A stretch of 64,000 bases of DNA from CAWATZ01 sp963784995 (GCA_963784995.1 CAWATZ010000003.1:930001-994000), one strand, 5' to 3'. Shown: positions 37,747 to 47,920, numbered from the stretch's first letter. Program-made: numbers and translations. The notes: generated from the sequence alone by a model not told the origin.

Positions 37747-39138
37747 TCACCACCCTACCGCAACACCGAAGTTGATGCCCTGAGCCCAGAAGTCGGTGTG
37801 GTTGAACGGGAAAGTGGGTGCCGGTGGACCGGTCGGAGTGATACCGGGTGCGGTCAGCACACTCGGTTGCGTGGGGTTGATCGAGTGATCCAGCTGGTCA
37901 CCGGGCCGAACCACGTTGTTGACGTACAGGATGGTGTATCCCACGTAAGCCCGGATGTTCCTGGTGAGGTTGCAGCCCACGTTCAGGTTGAATTCAGGGA
38001 CCACGGCGAACTGTTGCCGGCTGGCGTGGCCGATGTTGGTGGTCTGGGCAAAGAACCCGGCCGGGTAGGCCGTGGTTGTTCCAGGGATTGTGGTGGTCCC
38101 CGGAACAGGGTAGGTGGTAGTCAGCTGAGTCGTCCGGGTCATGTTGACGGCGCCACCGTCGATGTTGACGGTCTGGTACATGTCGCCCAAAGCCACCTTG
38201 CCGCTGGTGTTGATGAAGAAGCAGCCGCATTGATACTGACCGCGCAGCCCCAGCTGGCCGCCGTAGAAGTTGTTAACCCCCTGGAAGTGGTCAATGGAGG
38301 AATACGCGCCTCCGAACTGTTGGATCGTCGTAATCGGGTTGATTGGGACGGGACCGGTGGGCAAGTTCTGGTAGCCCGCTCCGAAGGTCAGGTCTTCCTT
38401 GAAGTACAGGTAGCGGAAACCGGCCAGGCCACAGACGGACAGGCCGTTGCAGCAGTACAGCTGGCCCAGCCCATTCAGCTCCGCCGATTGCAGTGAGTTG
38501 GTGATGGTCATGAACGCGCCGCCGGCCCTTGGTTCCAGGGATCCAGCAGGCCCCGTTGGGAAGTTCGGTCCTGCCAGACGCAAGACCTGCTCCCGGTTGT
38601 TCACTGCATTGAGGTAGGGAATGCCGATGGTCGGACTGCCGGGGCTGCCGTTGGTGCCGAACTGCTGGGTGGTGGAGTTGGGACTGAGGAACAGGTAGCT
38701 GGCTTCCACGCCCACGCCGGCGCAGGGATCGAGCCAGCCGCCGAGAGTGAAGCGGCCGCCCGAATAGGCTCCCAGTCCGTACGACCGGTCGCCGAGCAAG
38801 ACCGCCGTGTTCGCCGATCCCAGGGCCCCCGAGGTATCATCGGAAGGGTTGGTCACCAGGGTCAGCAACGGCGCATTGACCGGGGCCGCCTTGGTCCACC
38901 ACAGGAGGTACTCGGCGCTGGCCCAGACCTGGGGCTGCCAGTTGCTGCCATCGACGTTGCCGAAGTAGCTGTCCTTGTACATTCCGCCCGGGATCATCAT
39001 GCCTTGGTCGGCTGGCAGCGCCGGGGCGATCAGGGTCCCGGGTGCCGGGGCGGGAGAAGCAGGTGCCGCATCCTCGGCCAGCACCAGCATCGGAGACAGC
39101 AAGACTGTTCCCAGACAGAGCGATAATCCTTTCCGCAT
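37747..39138 (-). CDS. BBP7 family outer-membrane beta-barrel protein
   Basis: About 463 residues. A Sec signal peptide (MRKGLSLCLGTVLLSPMLVLA) is followed by a Pro/Ala linker, then the BBP7 body: VWASAEYLLWWTKAAPVNAP, GGRFTLGGWLDP, GVGVEASYLFLS, ELNGLGQLYCC and the closing strand FWAQGINFGVAVGW with an aromatic end typical of a beta-barrel. The ATG ending at 39138 has AAGGA 7 bases upstream; the 7 residues before it in frame are spurious. It probably sits in the outer membrane. A second, similar gene lies upstream on the same strand, each with its own terminator. Confidence 0.9.
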   Translation of the reverse strand: MRKGLSLCLGTVLLSPMLVLAEDAAPASPAPAPGTLIAPALPADQGMMIPGGMYKDSYFGNVDGSNWQPQVWASAEYLLWWTKAAPVNAPLLTLVTNPSDDTSGALGSANTAVLLGDRSYGLGAYSGGRFTLGGWLDPCAGVGVEASYLFLSPNSTTQQFGTNGSPGSPTIGIPYLNAVNNREQVLRLAGPNFPTGPAGSLEPRAGGAFMTITNSLQSAELNGLGQLYCCNGLSVCGLAGFRYLYFKEDLTFGAGYQNLPTGPVPINPITTIQQFGGAYSSIDHFQGVNNFYGGQLGLRGQYQCGCFFINTSGKVALGDMYQTVNIDGGAVNMTRTTQLTTTYPVPGTTTIPGTTTAYPAGFFAQTTNIGHASRQQFAVVPEFNLNVGCNLTRNIRAYVGYTILYVNNVVRPGDQLDHSINPTQPSVLTAPGITPTGPPAPTFPFNHTDFWAQGINFGVAVGW

Positions 39139-39393
39139 CGAGACGTCCTTCCATGACAATGGGCAGTGAGGATCGCGAGAGATCTCCTGAAACTGCGAGG
39201 TTGTGAGTCCACCAAACGAGAGCGCAAACGCCGCGCTCTCCCACGCCTTTCATCGGATTTCCCTGTCGGTCTCGTTGTCCAGAAGACATCGTGCGAGAGG
39301 GACAATTTGGGAGAGGAACTGGAGAATCCGCAGCGCTGGAAAAGGCGGGCGCTGCGACACATTCCGAACAACCGGATGGGAGTGCGTAACAAC

Positions 39394-39429
39394 GCGGCGA
39401 GCCACCGGGAAGGTCCAGTGGCTCGCCGC
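39394..39429 (-). terminator. terminator hairpin of the second BBP7 gene
   Basis: A perfect 12-bp stem (GCGGCGAGCCAC / GTGGCTCGCCGC) 29 bases past the stop, followed on the minus strand by GTTGTTACG. The remainder of the 39139-39457 gap should hold the promoter of the first BBP7 gene; no clear boxes were seen. Confidence 0.65.
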
Positions 39430-39457
39430 GGGTTGCTTCCGGAAAGCCTGGTAGCGA

Positions 39458-41070
39458 TCACCAGCGCAGGGCCAGGCCGAAGTTAATGCCCTGAGCCCAG
39501 AAGTCGGTGCGGGTGAAGTAGAAGGCCGGCACCGGCGCTCCTGATCGGGGGTCCGGCCACGCCGCCAAGGCCGGGGCTCTGGGAGGGATTGATGGAATGG
39601 TCGATCAGGGTCCCGGGTCGGGCCACGTTATCGATGTACAGGAAGGTGTAGCCGACGTAGGCCCGGATGTTCCGGGTGAGGTCGTAGCCCACGTTGCAGT
39701 TGATCTCCGGAACCACGGCAAAGCCGGTCTGCGTGTGATGGCCGCTGTTCGTCGCGAGGGCGTAAGTCCCCACCGGAGCGCTGAGGGAAGAGACGGGGCT
39801 GATGAAGATACTGCTCCCGGAAACGTCCGCGGTCTGATCGACGGCGCCCAGGGCGCACTTCCCGGTGGCATTGACGAACAGGCCGCCCATCCGGTACTCG
39901 CCGCGCAGGCCCAGGTTGGCCCCCCAGAAGTTGTTGCTGGTCTGGAAGCGGTCGCTGGTGGCGCCGTAGATCCCATCGTTGCCGCTGCCGGCCACGCCCT
40001 GTTGCGACAGGCTGTAATCCAGGCTTTCCTTGAAGTACAAGAACCGGCCGCCAAGCAGGCCGCTGATCATCAGGTTCGGGGTCTGGATGACACGGAACAA
40101 GGTGTTCAGCTCGGCGCTTTGCAGTTGATTGGTCAGCGTCAGGAAACTGCCGCCCGCGAAACCGGGTCCGCCGACGGGCTGAAAGGCCTCGCCGGTGTTG
40201 GGGTTGGCGAAGGGGAAGCCGATGAAGGCGCTGGTGGGGCTGCCGTTGGTCCCGACCATCTGGGTGGTGGATTGTGGGGCGATGAACAGGTAGCTGGCTT
40301 CGACACCGAGCAGGCCGTCCGGGTCGAGGTATGCGCCGGCGGTGAAGCGGCCGCCGTAGCGGGTGCCCAGGCCGTAGGTCTGGCCGCCCAGCAAGACCAA
40401 CGTATCCGGTGAGGCCAGCGAGCCCGAGCCGCCGGGCAGACCCAGCGTGTTCAGGTTGGTCGCCTGGGTGGTCAGCGGCGTGGTGACCGGCACGCCCTTG
40501 GTCCACCACAGCAGGAACTCGGCGTTGGCCCAGACGCGGGGCCAGGGCAGGCTGGACCCGTCTGAGCCGTTGCCATTGCCGCTGCCGGACCCGTCTGAGC
40601 CGTTGCCGTTGCCGTGCGCTGCCGGCGCCGTCCACGCAGCAACATTGCGGCATGCAGACCACCGGACTGTGCGACAGGGTCGGGGAAGGTTCCAGGGACA
40701 TTGTCGGGGCAGGCAGCGGAGGGACCGGGGCCGAGGGTGCCGCGGCGACGGGGGTCGCCGGCAGCGTCGTCGTCGGAGAGGTGGAGGCGGCGGCACCGTC
40801 TCGCGGGGCCGGGGCGAGTTCCGGGCCAGCAGAGACGGTGGCGATCGGCAGCCGGCCGGCCTGGTCCGCCTGCGGCATGGGAGCCGGCTGGGGTATCGTC
40901 TTCACAGGGGTGTTGGCCAGCCGGGGCAGCACGGTCAGTTTTTCCTGCGGCACCGGGGGCATGTCCGGCAGGAGCATTCCGGTCACGTTGGGCGGAACGC
41001 TGCTCTGAGCAACACAGAGGGTCGAGTTCAAGAACAGGCTGCCCAGTCCAAGAAGTAATCCTTTCCGCAT
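39458..41070 (-). CDS. BBP7 family outer-membrane beta-barrel protein, frameshifted twice
   Basis: The signal peptide (MRKGLLLGLGSLFLNSTLCVA) and a long Pro-rich linker (VVCMPQCCCVDGAG) are in one frame. The barrel (VWANAEFLLWWTKGVPVTTP, GRFTAGAYLDPDGLLGVEAS, FRVIQTPNLMISGLLGGRFL) is in a second, after a shift near 40625. The last strand (GAPVPAFYFTRTDFWAQGIN then FGLALRW) is in a third, after a shift near 39545. Repaired length is about 537 residues. A GNGNGSDGSGSGNGNGSDGS repeat lies just before the barrel, at the first break. The protein is clearly related to the BBP7 gene downstream, suggesting tandem duplication. Confidence 0.85.
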
Positions 41071-41322
41071 CGAGGTCATCCTTGTCTTCCTGATTGTCGA
41101 ACACGGCGGCGTCGCGGTGGGAACCAGTGCGTTTCCTGACACGTGGTTGCGAGCGCCGAGAAGTTCCGGTGCTTTCATCATCGACTCTTCTGGAGCCGAC
41201 GTTTGCTCGCGGCGGCACGATTGGCAGCGTTCGCGTGCGCTGCGCCTGGCTCCTTCCGCATTCCGGACAGGGTTGTCAGGCTCCCACCAGGCAAGACATT
41301 CGTGCGCGACGGATTAACACAA

Positions 41323-41349
41323 CGAGCCGCCAGAAACACTGGCGGCTCG
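41323..41349 (-). terminator. candidate terminator hairpin
   Basis: A perfect 11-bp stem (CGAGCCGCCAG / CTGGCGGCTCG) with an AAACA loop, followed on the minus strand by TTGTGTTAATCC. It lies about 200 bases past rpiB and may end the rpiB transcript. Most of 41071-41322 shows nothing else recognisable. Confidence 0.55.
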
Positions 41350-41505
41350 AAGGGTTTCCGACCGCGGTCTTCTTTTGATCAGGCAGCGGAGGCACCCGGC
41401 GAGACACTCTTTGTGGACCGTGAAAAGACCCAATTCGGCATCGCAAGGCGATCCGGCAGACCTGACAGAGATGGAACAATCGCTCCAGACGTCATGCGCA
41501 CAAAA

Positions 41506-41550
41506 CTCCCCTCTCCCCTTGTGGGAGAGGGGAGAAAACAACCCCTCACG
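41506..41550. repeat. partial copy of the CTCTCCCC palindromic repeat
   Basis: CTCCCCTCTCCCCTTGTGGG followed by AGAGGGGAGAAAACAACCCC, a rearranged copy of the unit at 57391-57472. It abuts the last codons of rpiB. Confidence 0.75.
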
Positions 41551-41992
41551 ATTTGTCCGACTCGTAGCGGTTGATCTTGTCCACCCGGCGGGCATGCCGG
41601 CCGTTCTCGAACTCGGTATCCAGCCAGATGCGCACCATGCGATCGATCTGTTCCTCGCCGAGCAGGTCGGCGGAGAGGCAAAGCACGTTGGCGTTGTTGT
41701 GCCGGCGGCTCATCTGGGCGGTGACGTAGTCGTGACAGGGGGCGGCCCGCACGCCCTTGACCTTGTTGGCGGCGATGCACATGCCGATGCCGGTGCCGCA
41801 GATCAGGATGCCGCGCTGGGCCCGCCCTTCACTGACGGCCGAGGCCACCTGGAAGGCAATGTCGGGATAATCGACGCTTTCCCGGCTGTGCGTGCCAACG
41901 TCGAACACCTCGTGGCCCAGCTGCGTGAGCAGAGAAGCAATGCGGCGTTTGACCTCGAAGCCGCGATGATCGCTGCCGATGGCAATGTTCAT
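41546..41992 (-). CDS. rpiB: ribose-5-phosphate isomerase B
   Basis: A 148-residue protein with RpiB/LacAB signatures: MNIAIGSDHRGFEVKRRI at the N-terminus, VDYPDIAF, and the active-site Cys in ICGTGIGMCIAANKV, then HNNANVLCLSADLLG. It interconverts ribose-5-phosphate and ribulose-5-phosphate in the pentose phosphate pathway (or acts on a related sugar). It begins 8 bases after the YrdC-phosphatase gene, an arrangement seen in several phyla, so the two are probably co-transcribed. The last residues overlap the edge of a dispersed repeat. Confidence 0.95.
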   Translation of the reverse strand: MNIAIGSDHRGFEVKRRIASLLTQLGHEVFDVGTHSRESVDYPDIAFQVASAVSEGRAQRGILICGTGIGMCIAANKVKGVRAAPCHDYVTAQMSRRHNNANVLCLSADLLGEEQIDRMVRIWLDTEFENGRHARRVDKINRYESDKS

Positions 41993-42000
41993 CGTCGTTC

Positions 42001-43143
42001 TCAGTTCTCCGTTCCCCGTTCTCCGTTCTCGGTCCCTTGCTGAGAACGGGGAACGGAGAACGGAGAACTCTGAAGCTCCTTGACCAGTGGTTCCAGGGCC
42101 TCCCAGATCTGCCGGGCACAGGCCTGGTACACGTCCTGGGCCTGGCCGATCGGGTCGGCCACGTCGTCTCCCTCGGGGCTGAGCAGCCGGGGTCGGCTGC
42201 CCAGCCGGGGATAGTGCATACTCAGCGCCTGCAAGTGACCGCGTGTCATGCCCACCAGGTAATCGGCCTGGGCGGCCAGCTCGGCCGTCAACGGCCGGCT
42301 GCGGTGCTGACTCAGGTCGGCACCGTAGGAGGCGGCCACCGTCTGGGCTTCCTCCGCGGCCCCGTCTCCCCGCATCGCCGCCAGCCCGGCCGACACGACC
42401 GAGAAACCCCGGGCCGTCAGCCCGTCGGGCTCACAGCCGAGCCGATCGCTCAGTTGCTTTTTCAGCAGCGCCTCGGCCAGGGGGCTGCGGCAGGTATTGC
42501 CTGTGCAGACAAACACGATCAGGCAAGTCGATTGCTCCCGGAGCATCTCCTCCGAGACGTTCCCGGAGCAAAGGACGTGCCAGCTGTTGCCGACCACTTC
42601 CACCTGAGTGGCCAGTCCGCCCGGGGTCTGTCTGCCATCCTCAATAATAACATCTGGTCCGGCCTCCGGGGCAAGGCGATCCTGGGAGAAAGGGGCCAGC
42701 AGCAGCGGCCCCGGCAGCAGACTTAGCACCTCCAGCAGCGATTCATGCCCCGGGCTGATCAGGTGCAGGGCACCAGCGGGGCAAAGGACCCGGCGGACCG
42801 GTTCCGCCAGCCGGCTCAGGACTCCTTGCTCGACCCCATCCCGGCAGACCAGCGCCAGCGGCCCCGGCCAGAAACGCCGGCCCAGCCGCTGAGCCAGGGG
42901 CGGGAACGCGGGCATCCAGTCGCGGGCGTCCCCCACGCCGCGCACCGCAACCTGCAAGGCCGGCGGACCCTCCCCGGAACCGGCCAGGCGCTCCACGGCG
43001 GCGACCCGCAACCCGCTCGCTGCCAGACAGGGCTTGGTGTCGGTCGGGAACGCGATCACCTGCCCCGCCAGGAGCCGGCGGACCAGCTCCTGCACGACGG
43101 CTTGCGGGTCGGCCAATCTCTGCCAGTCGAGCACGGGGGCCAT
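42001..43143 (-). CDS. YrdC/Sua5-like domain fused to low-molecular-weight protein tyrosine phosphatase
   Basis: Residues ~1-190 are a YrdC/Sua5-like domain (VIAFPTDTKPCLAASG, WPGPLALVCR, ISPGHESLLEV). The usual YGL after PTDT is altered, so threonylcarbamoyl-AMP synthesis may be weakened. Residues ~207-360 are an LMW-PTP with the P-loop VFVCTGNTCRSPLAE (C-x5-R) and the general-acid Asp in DDVADPIGQ. This fusion next to rpiB recurs in planctomycetes. LMW-PTPs dephosphorylate tyrosine or arginine residues. The last ~20 residues (SPFSVPRSQQGTENGERGTE) come from an inverted repeat, so the natural stop was probably lost to it. Confidence 0.88.
   Translation of the reverse strand: MAPVLDWQRLADPQAVVQELVRRLLAGQVIAFPTDTKPCLAASGLRVAAVERLAGSGEGPPALQVAVRGVGDARDWMPAFPPLAQRLGRRFWPGPLALVCRDGVEQGVLSRLAEPVRRVLCPAGALHLISPGHESLLEVLSLLPGPLLLAPFSQDRLAPEAGPDVIIEDGRQTPGGLATQVEVVGNSWHVLCSGNVSEEMLREQSTCLIVFVCTGNTCRSPLAEALLKKQLSDRLGCEPDGLTARGFSVVSAGLAAMRGDGAAEEAQTVAASYGADLSQHRSRPLTAELAAQADYLVGMTRGHLQALSMHYPRLGSRPRLLSPEGDDVADPIGQAQDVYQACARQIWEALEPLVKELQSSPFSVPRSQQGTENGERGTEN
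42004..42061. repeat. 20-bp perfect inverted repeat of the 'GTTCTCCGTTCCCC' type, within the 3' end of the YrdC-phosphatase gene
   Basis: Arms 42004-42023 and 42042-42061 are exact reverse complements. It encodes the last residues of the gene and lies just before rpiB. The same word family is common in other genomes' intergenic DNA. Confidence 0.9.
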
Positions 43144-43235
43144 GCCGCGGTTGCCCTTTCCGGTTCACGGGAGAAAGTATTACTCTATCCGCCCAAACGC
43201 GGATGGCGAGGGCTTCGAGGACAAGGGAACAAGGC

Positions 43236-43371
43236 GACAGGGTGACAGGACCAGAGGATCGGAACACTAATCTACGCTAATCTGCGCTAATCGAAGCAAG
43301 AAAACCCGCATGCCGATTAGCGCAGATTAGCGTAGATTAGTGTTCCGATCCTCTGGTCCTGTCACCTTGTC
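43236..43371. repeat. 58-bp near-perfect inverted repeat overlapping the 3' end of purN
   Basis: Arms 43236-43293 and 43314-43371 are reverse complements with one mismatch, with a 20-base loop. The right arm runs into the last codons and the stop of purN. The core words (AATCTACGCTAATCTGCGC) are known from many genomes. It lies between purN's end and the start of the YrdC-phosphatase gene. Confidence 0.93.
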
Positions 43372-43979
43372 AAAACTCGTCGGCCCTCGATCCGCAAGCG
43401 GCCCTCCGCGAACAGGCGGATCGCCTCGGGGTACGCCTCGCACTCCTCCGCGAACACCCGGGCGGCCAGGCTCTCGGGCGTGTCGTCGTCGGCCACGGTG
43501 ACCGCCCGCTGCAAGATGATTGGTCCGTGGTCGTACTCGTTGTCGGCAAAATGAACGGTGCAACCGGAAATCTTGACGCCGGTATCCAGCACCGCCCGGT
43601 GGCACGTCAGTCCATGAAAGCCCTTGCCGGAGAAGGCCGGGATCAGCGCTGGATGGATGTTCATGACCCGGTTCGTGAAATCGGGCGGAATCGGCAGCAG
43701 CTGCAGGAACCCGCCCATGCAGACCAGGTCGGCCCCGGCCTGGCGGATGGGGGCGAAGACCGCCTGGCTGAATTCCTCCCGCGAGGCAAAGCTCTTGCGC
43801 TGGATCACGGTCGTGGGAATTCCTGCTTTCCGGGCCCGCTCCGCACCGAGGGCTTCGCGGTCGGCGATCACGACAACCACCTGGGCGAGAAGCCGGCCGT
43901 CGTGGATACGGTCGAGCAAGTTCGTTAGAGTCGTGCCGCCGCCGCTGAGCAGCACCGCCAGACGGATCGGTTGCTTCAT
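43362..43979 (-). CDS. purN: phosphoribosylglycinamide formyltransferase
   Basis: A 205-residue protein of the GART/PurN family: AVLLSGGGTTLTNLLDRIHD at the N-terminus, MNIHPALIPAF (the HP.L.P signature), GCTVHFADNEYDHGPIILQ with the catalytic His and Asp, and AYPEAIRLFAEGRLRI at the end. It transfers a formyl group from 10-formyl-THF to GAR in purine synthesis. The ATG ending at 43979 has GGGAG upstream; the 36 residues before it in frame are not supported. The last few codons lie within a large inverted repeat. Confidence 0.93.
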   Translation of the reverse strand: MKQPIRLAVLLSGGGTTLTNLLDRIHDGRLLAQVVVVIADREALGAERARKAGIPTTVIQRKSFASREEFSQAVFAPIRQAGADLVCMGGFLQLLPIPPDFTNRVMNIHPALIPAFSGKGFHGLTCHRAVLDTGVKISGCTVHFADNEYDHGPIILQRAVTVADDDTPESLAARVFAEECEAYPEAIRLFAEGRLRIEGRRVLTR

Positions 43980-44062
43980 CGCTCTCCCACCCCGAACGTC
44001 TAGTAGAGGGCCGTGTCTTGAATAAAATAAGAAAGTCGCCCTCAGTCTGCAAAGGGACCGCC

Positions 44063-47000
44063 ATGCCGTTCGAGAAAGTCGAGACACAGGTCGATTTCCC
44101 GGCCCAGGAACGGGCCATCCTGGAGTTCTGGCAGCGCACGGACGCCTTCGAGATTTTGCGGGCCCGCAACCGCGGCGGTCCGCGCTGGTCCTTCCTCGAC
44201 GGCCCGATTACCGCCAACAACCCGATGGGCGTTCACCACGCCTGGGGGCGGACCTACAAGGACGCCTTCCAGCGCTACCACGCCATGCTCGGCCAGGATC
44301 AGCGCTACCAGAACGGCTTCGACTGCCAGGGCCTGTGGGTCGAGGTCGAGGTCGAGAAGGAGCTGAAGCTGCGCAGCAAGCGCGACATCGAGAACCTGGT
44401 CCCCGGCGACGTCTTCGCCAGCATCGACAAGTTCGTGCACGCTGTGCAAGCAGCGCGTCGATAAGTACGCCCGCGTCCAGACGGAGCAGTCGATCCGGCT
44501 CGGCTACTGGATGGACTGGGACCGCACCGACGAGGACTGGGCCAAACCGCCGGGCCAGCGGAAGTCCTATTTCACGATGTCGGAGGAGAACAACTACACG
44601 ATCTGGACCTTCCTCAAGAAGTGCCACGAGCGCGGCCTGATCTATCGCGGCTACGACGCCATGCCGTGGTGCCCGCGCTGCTCGGTCGGCCTGGCCCAGA
44701 TGGAGATGGCCGAGGGCTACCAGATGATCGCCCACCGGGCGGTCTTCGTGCGCTTTCCGCTGCGCGGCCGGCCCGGCGAGAACCTGCTGGTCTGGACCAC
44801 CACGCCGTGGACGCTGAGCAGCAACGTCGGCGCGGCCGTCAACCCCGAGCTGACCTATCTCAAGGTGCTGCACAAGGACCAGGTCTATTACCTGGCCAAG
44901 GGTGCGTTCACGGCCCAGCGGCTGGAGGAGCAGTTCAAGCGCAAGGAATGGGTCGATGGCGTGCCGAAGCTGAGTTCGCTGGAGCAGCACTTCAAGGCGA
45001 AGGGCGGTTACACGCTTGTCGGCGAGGTCAAGGGGGCCGAGATGGTCGGTTGGACCTACGATGGTCCCTTCGACGAGTTGCCGGCCCAGCAGCACCCCGC
45101 CGGCTATCCGGACGAGGTGGCGCGCGTCGTCCGGCAACAGGGCTGGGCACCCGCGAAGGGCGCCCGTGACTTGCATCGGGTCGTCGCCTGGAAGGACGTG
45201 GGCGAGAACGAGGGCACTGGCATCGTCCACATGGCTCCCGGTTGCGGTTACGAGGACTTCCACGTTGGCAAGGAGGAGGGGCTGCCGCCAATTGCGCCGC
45301 TGGACGATTTCGGATGTTTCGTGTCCGGCTTCGGCGGCCTGGAGGGGAAGTCGGCCAACGACCACGCCACGGCCGACTGGGTGCTGGACAACCTGCAAGA
45401 GAAAGGGCCTGCTCTTCGCGGTTGAGAAGTATCCGCACAACTACCCGCACTGCTGGCGCTGCAAGACCGAAGCTGCTCTTCCGGCTGGTGGACGAGTGGT
45501 TCATCAACATGAGCTGGCGTGACGAGATCATCCGCGTCGCCGAGCAAGCGGAGTTCCTGCCCGAGTCGATCAACGGCAAGGCCAAGGAGCGCGACTGGCT
45601 GGAGAACATGGGCGACTGGATGATCTCGAAGAAGCGCTTCTGGGGCCTGGCCCTGCCGATCTGGGTCGATGAGCAGAGCGGCGATTTCGAGGTGATCGGC
45701 TCCTGCGAGGAGCTGCAGCTCGCGGGCCGTCGAGGGCTGGGAGGAGTTCGACGGCCACACGCCGCATCGGCCGTGGATCGACAAGGTGAAGATCCGCAAC
45801 CCGAAGACCGGCAACCTGATGTCGCGCATCCCCGACGTGGGCAATCCCTGGCTCGACGCCGGCATCGTGCCGTATTCCACCATGGGCTACAACACGGATC
45901 GTAAATACTGGGAGAAGTGGTTCCCGGCGGACTTCATCACCGAGAGCTTCCCGGCCAGTTCCGCAACTGGTTCTACGCCATCCTGGCGATGAGCACGATG
46001 ATGGAGCAGCGGGCGCCGTTCAAGGTGCTGCTGGGCCATGCCCTGGTGCGCGACCAGTGGGACAGGCCAATGCACAAGTCGGCGGGAAATGCCATCCCAT
46101 TTGAAGGCGCCGCGGACGAGGGGTTCAACCTGACAGACCCAAAAGGAGTCACGCAGCACTATCCGGCGATGAGTGCCGACCTGATCCGCTGGATGTTCTG
46201 CCGGCACAACCCGGCCGCGAACATCAACTTCGGTCCGGCCCCTCTGGCGGAACTGCGCAACAAGTTCACCATGAAGCTGTGGAACACCTACGCCTTCTTC
46301 TGCAACTACGCCCGGCTCGACGACTTCGATCCGACTGCGCCGCAAGTGCCGTTCGGCCCAGCGGCCCGACATCGACCGCTGGATTCTGTCGGACCTGCAG
46401 ACAGCTGGTCCGACAAGGCCCGCGAGGCGTTCGAGAGTTACAACGTGATGGCCTTCTGCCTGGAGGCGGAGCAGTTTGTCGATGACAAGCTGAGCAACTG
46501 GTACGTCCGCCGCAATCGCCGGCGTTTCTGGAAGGGCGAGGCGGGAAGCGACAAGCTGGCCGCGTATCAGACCCTGTACACGGTCCTGATGACGCTGACC
46601 AAGCTGTTCGCCCCGATCATGCCGTTCCTGACCGAGACGATGTACCAGAACCTGGCGGCCGGGAAGGACAAGCAGGTCAGCGTCCACCATTGCCCGTTAT
46701 CCGGAGGTGGATGAGTCGCTGATCGACGAGACGCTCTCCAACGACATGGACGCACTGCTGGAGGTGGTATCGCAGGGCTCGGCCGTTCGCAACGCGGTCA
46801 AGATCAAGGTCCGGCAGCCGCTGGCCGAGATCAAGGTGCAGCCGGGCGACCCGAGCCATCGCCGGGCGGTCGAGCGCTTCGCCGACCAGATCAGCGAGGA
46901 GCTGAACCTGAAGAAGGTCACGCTGCACGAACCCGCGGCAGGGCCACTCCTGCAAGTGGAGGTGAAGGCGAACCCCAAGACCCTCGGCCCCAAGTTCGGG

Positions 47001-47535
47001 CGACGAATGCGCGAGGTCCAGGCGGGCATCGCGGCGGCAAAGCCGGAGTGGCTGGCCGAGCAAGTCCAGAAGGGGACCAGCTTCACGATCCGCTGTCCGG
47101 ACGGGCGAGGAGGCGACCCTGGAGCCGGCCGACCTGTTCGTGACGCAGCCAGGCCCCGGAGGGCTGGGCCGGGGTCAGCGACCACGGCACCGAGATCGCC
47201 ATCGATACCCGCATCACGGAGGAACTGGCCCAGGAGGGCATGGCCCGCGAGGTGATCCGGCACGTCCAGCAGCTGCGCAAGGACGCCGGCCTGGAGATGG
47301 AGGATCGGATCGCGCTGTACCTGGCCACCGACTCGCCAGGCTGCGGCAGGCGATCGAGAGCGCATCGCGATTACATCGCCAGCCGAGACGCTGACGGTCC
47401 AGTGGTCCGACGCCCCGCTGGGGAGCAGCCACCAAACCAGCGTCAAGGTGGATGGCCAGGCCACTGACGATCGAGTTGAGCAAGGTTCTGGCGATCCATC
47501 CACCAGCGACGAACCGCTCTGACGCCCAAGCCTGA
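44063..47535 (+). CDS. ileS: isoleucyl-tRNA synthetase, IleRS2-like with GXHH signature, many frameshifts
   Basis: Repaired across about fifteen single-base indels, this reads as one continuous class I IleRS of about 1150 residues. The HIGH motif is replaced by GVHH (residues 56-59, in ANNPMGVHHAWGRTYKD). The editing domain has LLVWTTTPWTLSSNVGAAVN, and WRCKTELLFRLVDEWFINM marks the return to the catalytic core. The KMSKS loop is MHKSAGNAI. The C-terminal anticodon and tail region (NAVKIKVRQPLAEIKV; EELAQEGMAREVIRHVQQLR) is of the long IleRS2/eukaryote-like kind. Most lesions are one-base insertions (for example CACGCTG for CAGCTG near 44437, GAAGCTG for GAGCTG near 45474); there are no other disabling changes. 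An essential gene with this pattern is most likely mis-sequenced, though a true pseudogene cannot be excluded. Confidence 0.88.
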
Positions 47536-47920
47536 CTCTCCTTGTTGCCCCGGGACCGCGGCGGCTTGCGCCGGGATGCCGCCCGGGGCATAGCCGATGG
47601 CCCATGTGAAGCTGTAGTTTCAAGCCGGAGAAGGTGGCAAGAGCGCGTTGCCGACACCGTTTCCGCTCGGGCTCGTGCGGGCTGACCGAATGGTGGACTG
47701 AACCGACAGATTTTTTGGGGATCCTGGTTTCGCCGCCCATCGGCTATAACGCCAACCTGTGGGCTTTTTATCCAATCTCGCGCCACTAAAGCCATGAGGT
47801 GCAATCACTTCCGACTGAGAAGAGGGTTAGGAACCAGAAGCGGGTTCGTCTTCCCGTCGAATAGGCGACCGCCAGCGCGGCGAGGTCGCTTCAAACCTAT
47901 CCCGAACCGAGGAAAGACCA
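47536..47920. other. intergenic region between ileS and the AbiGi-like gene, no gene seen
   Basis: This 385-base stretch holds no supported reading frame. GAGGAAAGACCA just before 47921 is the ribosome binding site of the next gene. It marks the left side of the accessory island. Confidence 0.5.

Noticed and set aside
44063..47535. Programmed ribosomal frameshifting in ileS
   Set aside because: There are about fifteen shifts, in both directions and without a common slippery site; sequencing error is simpler.
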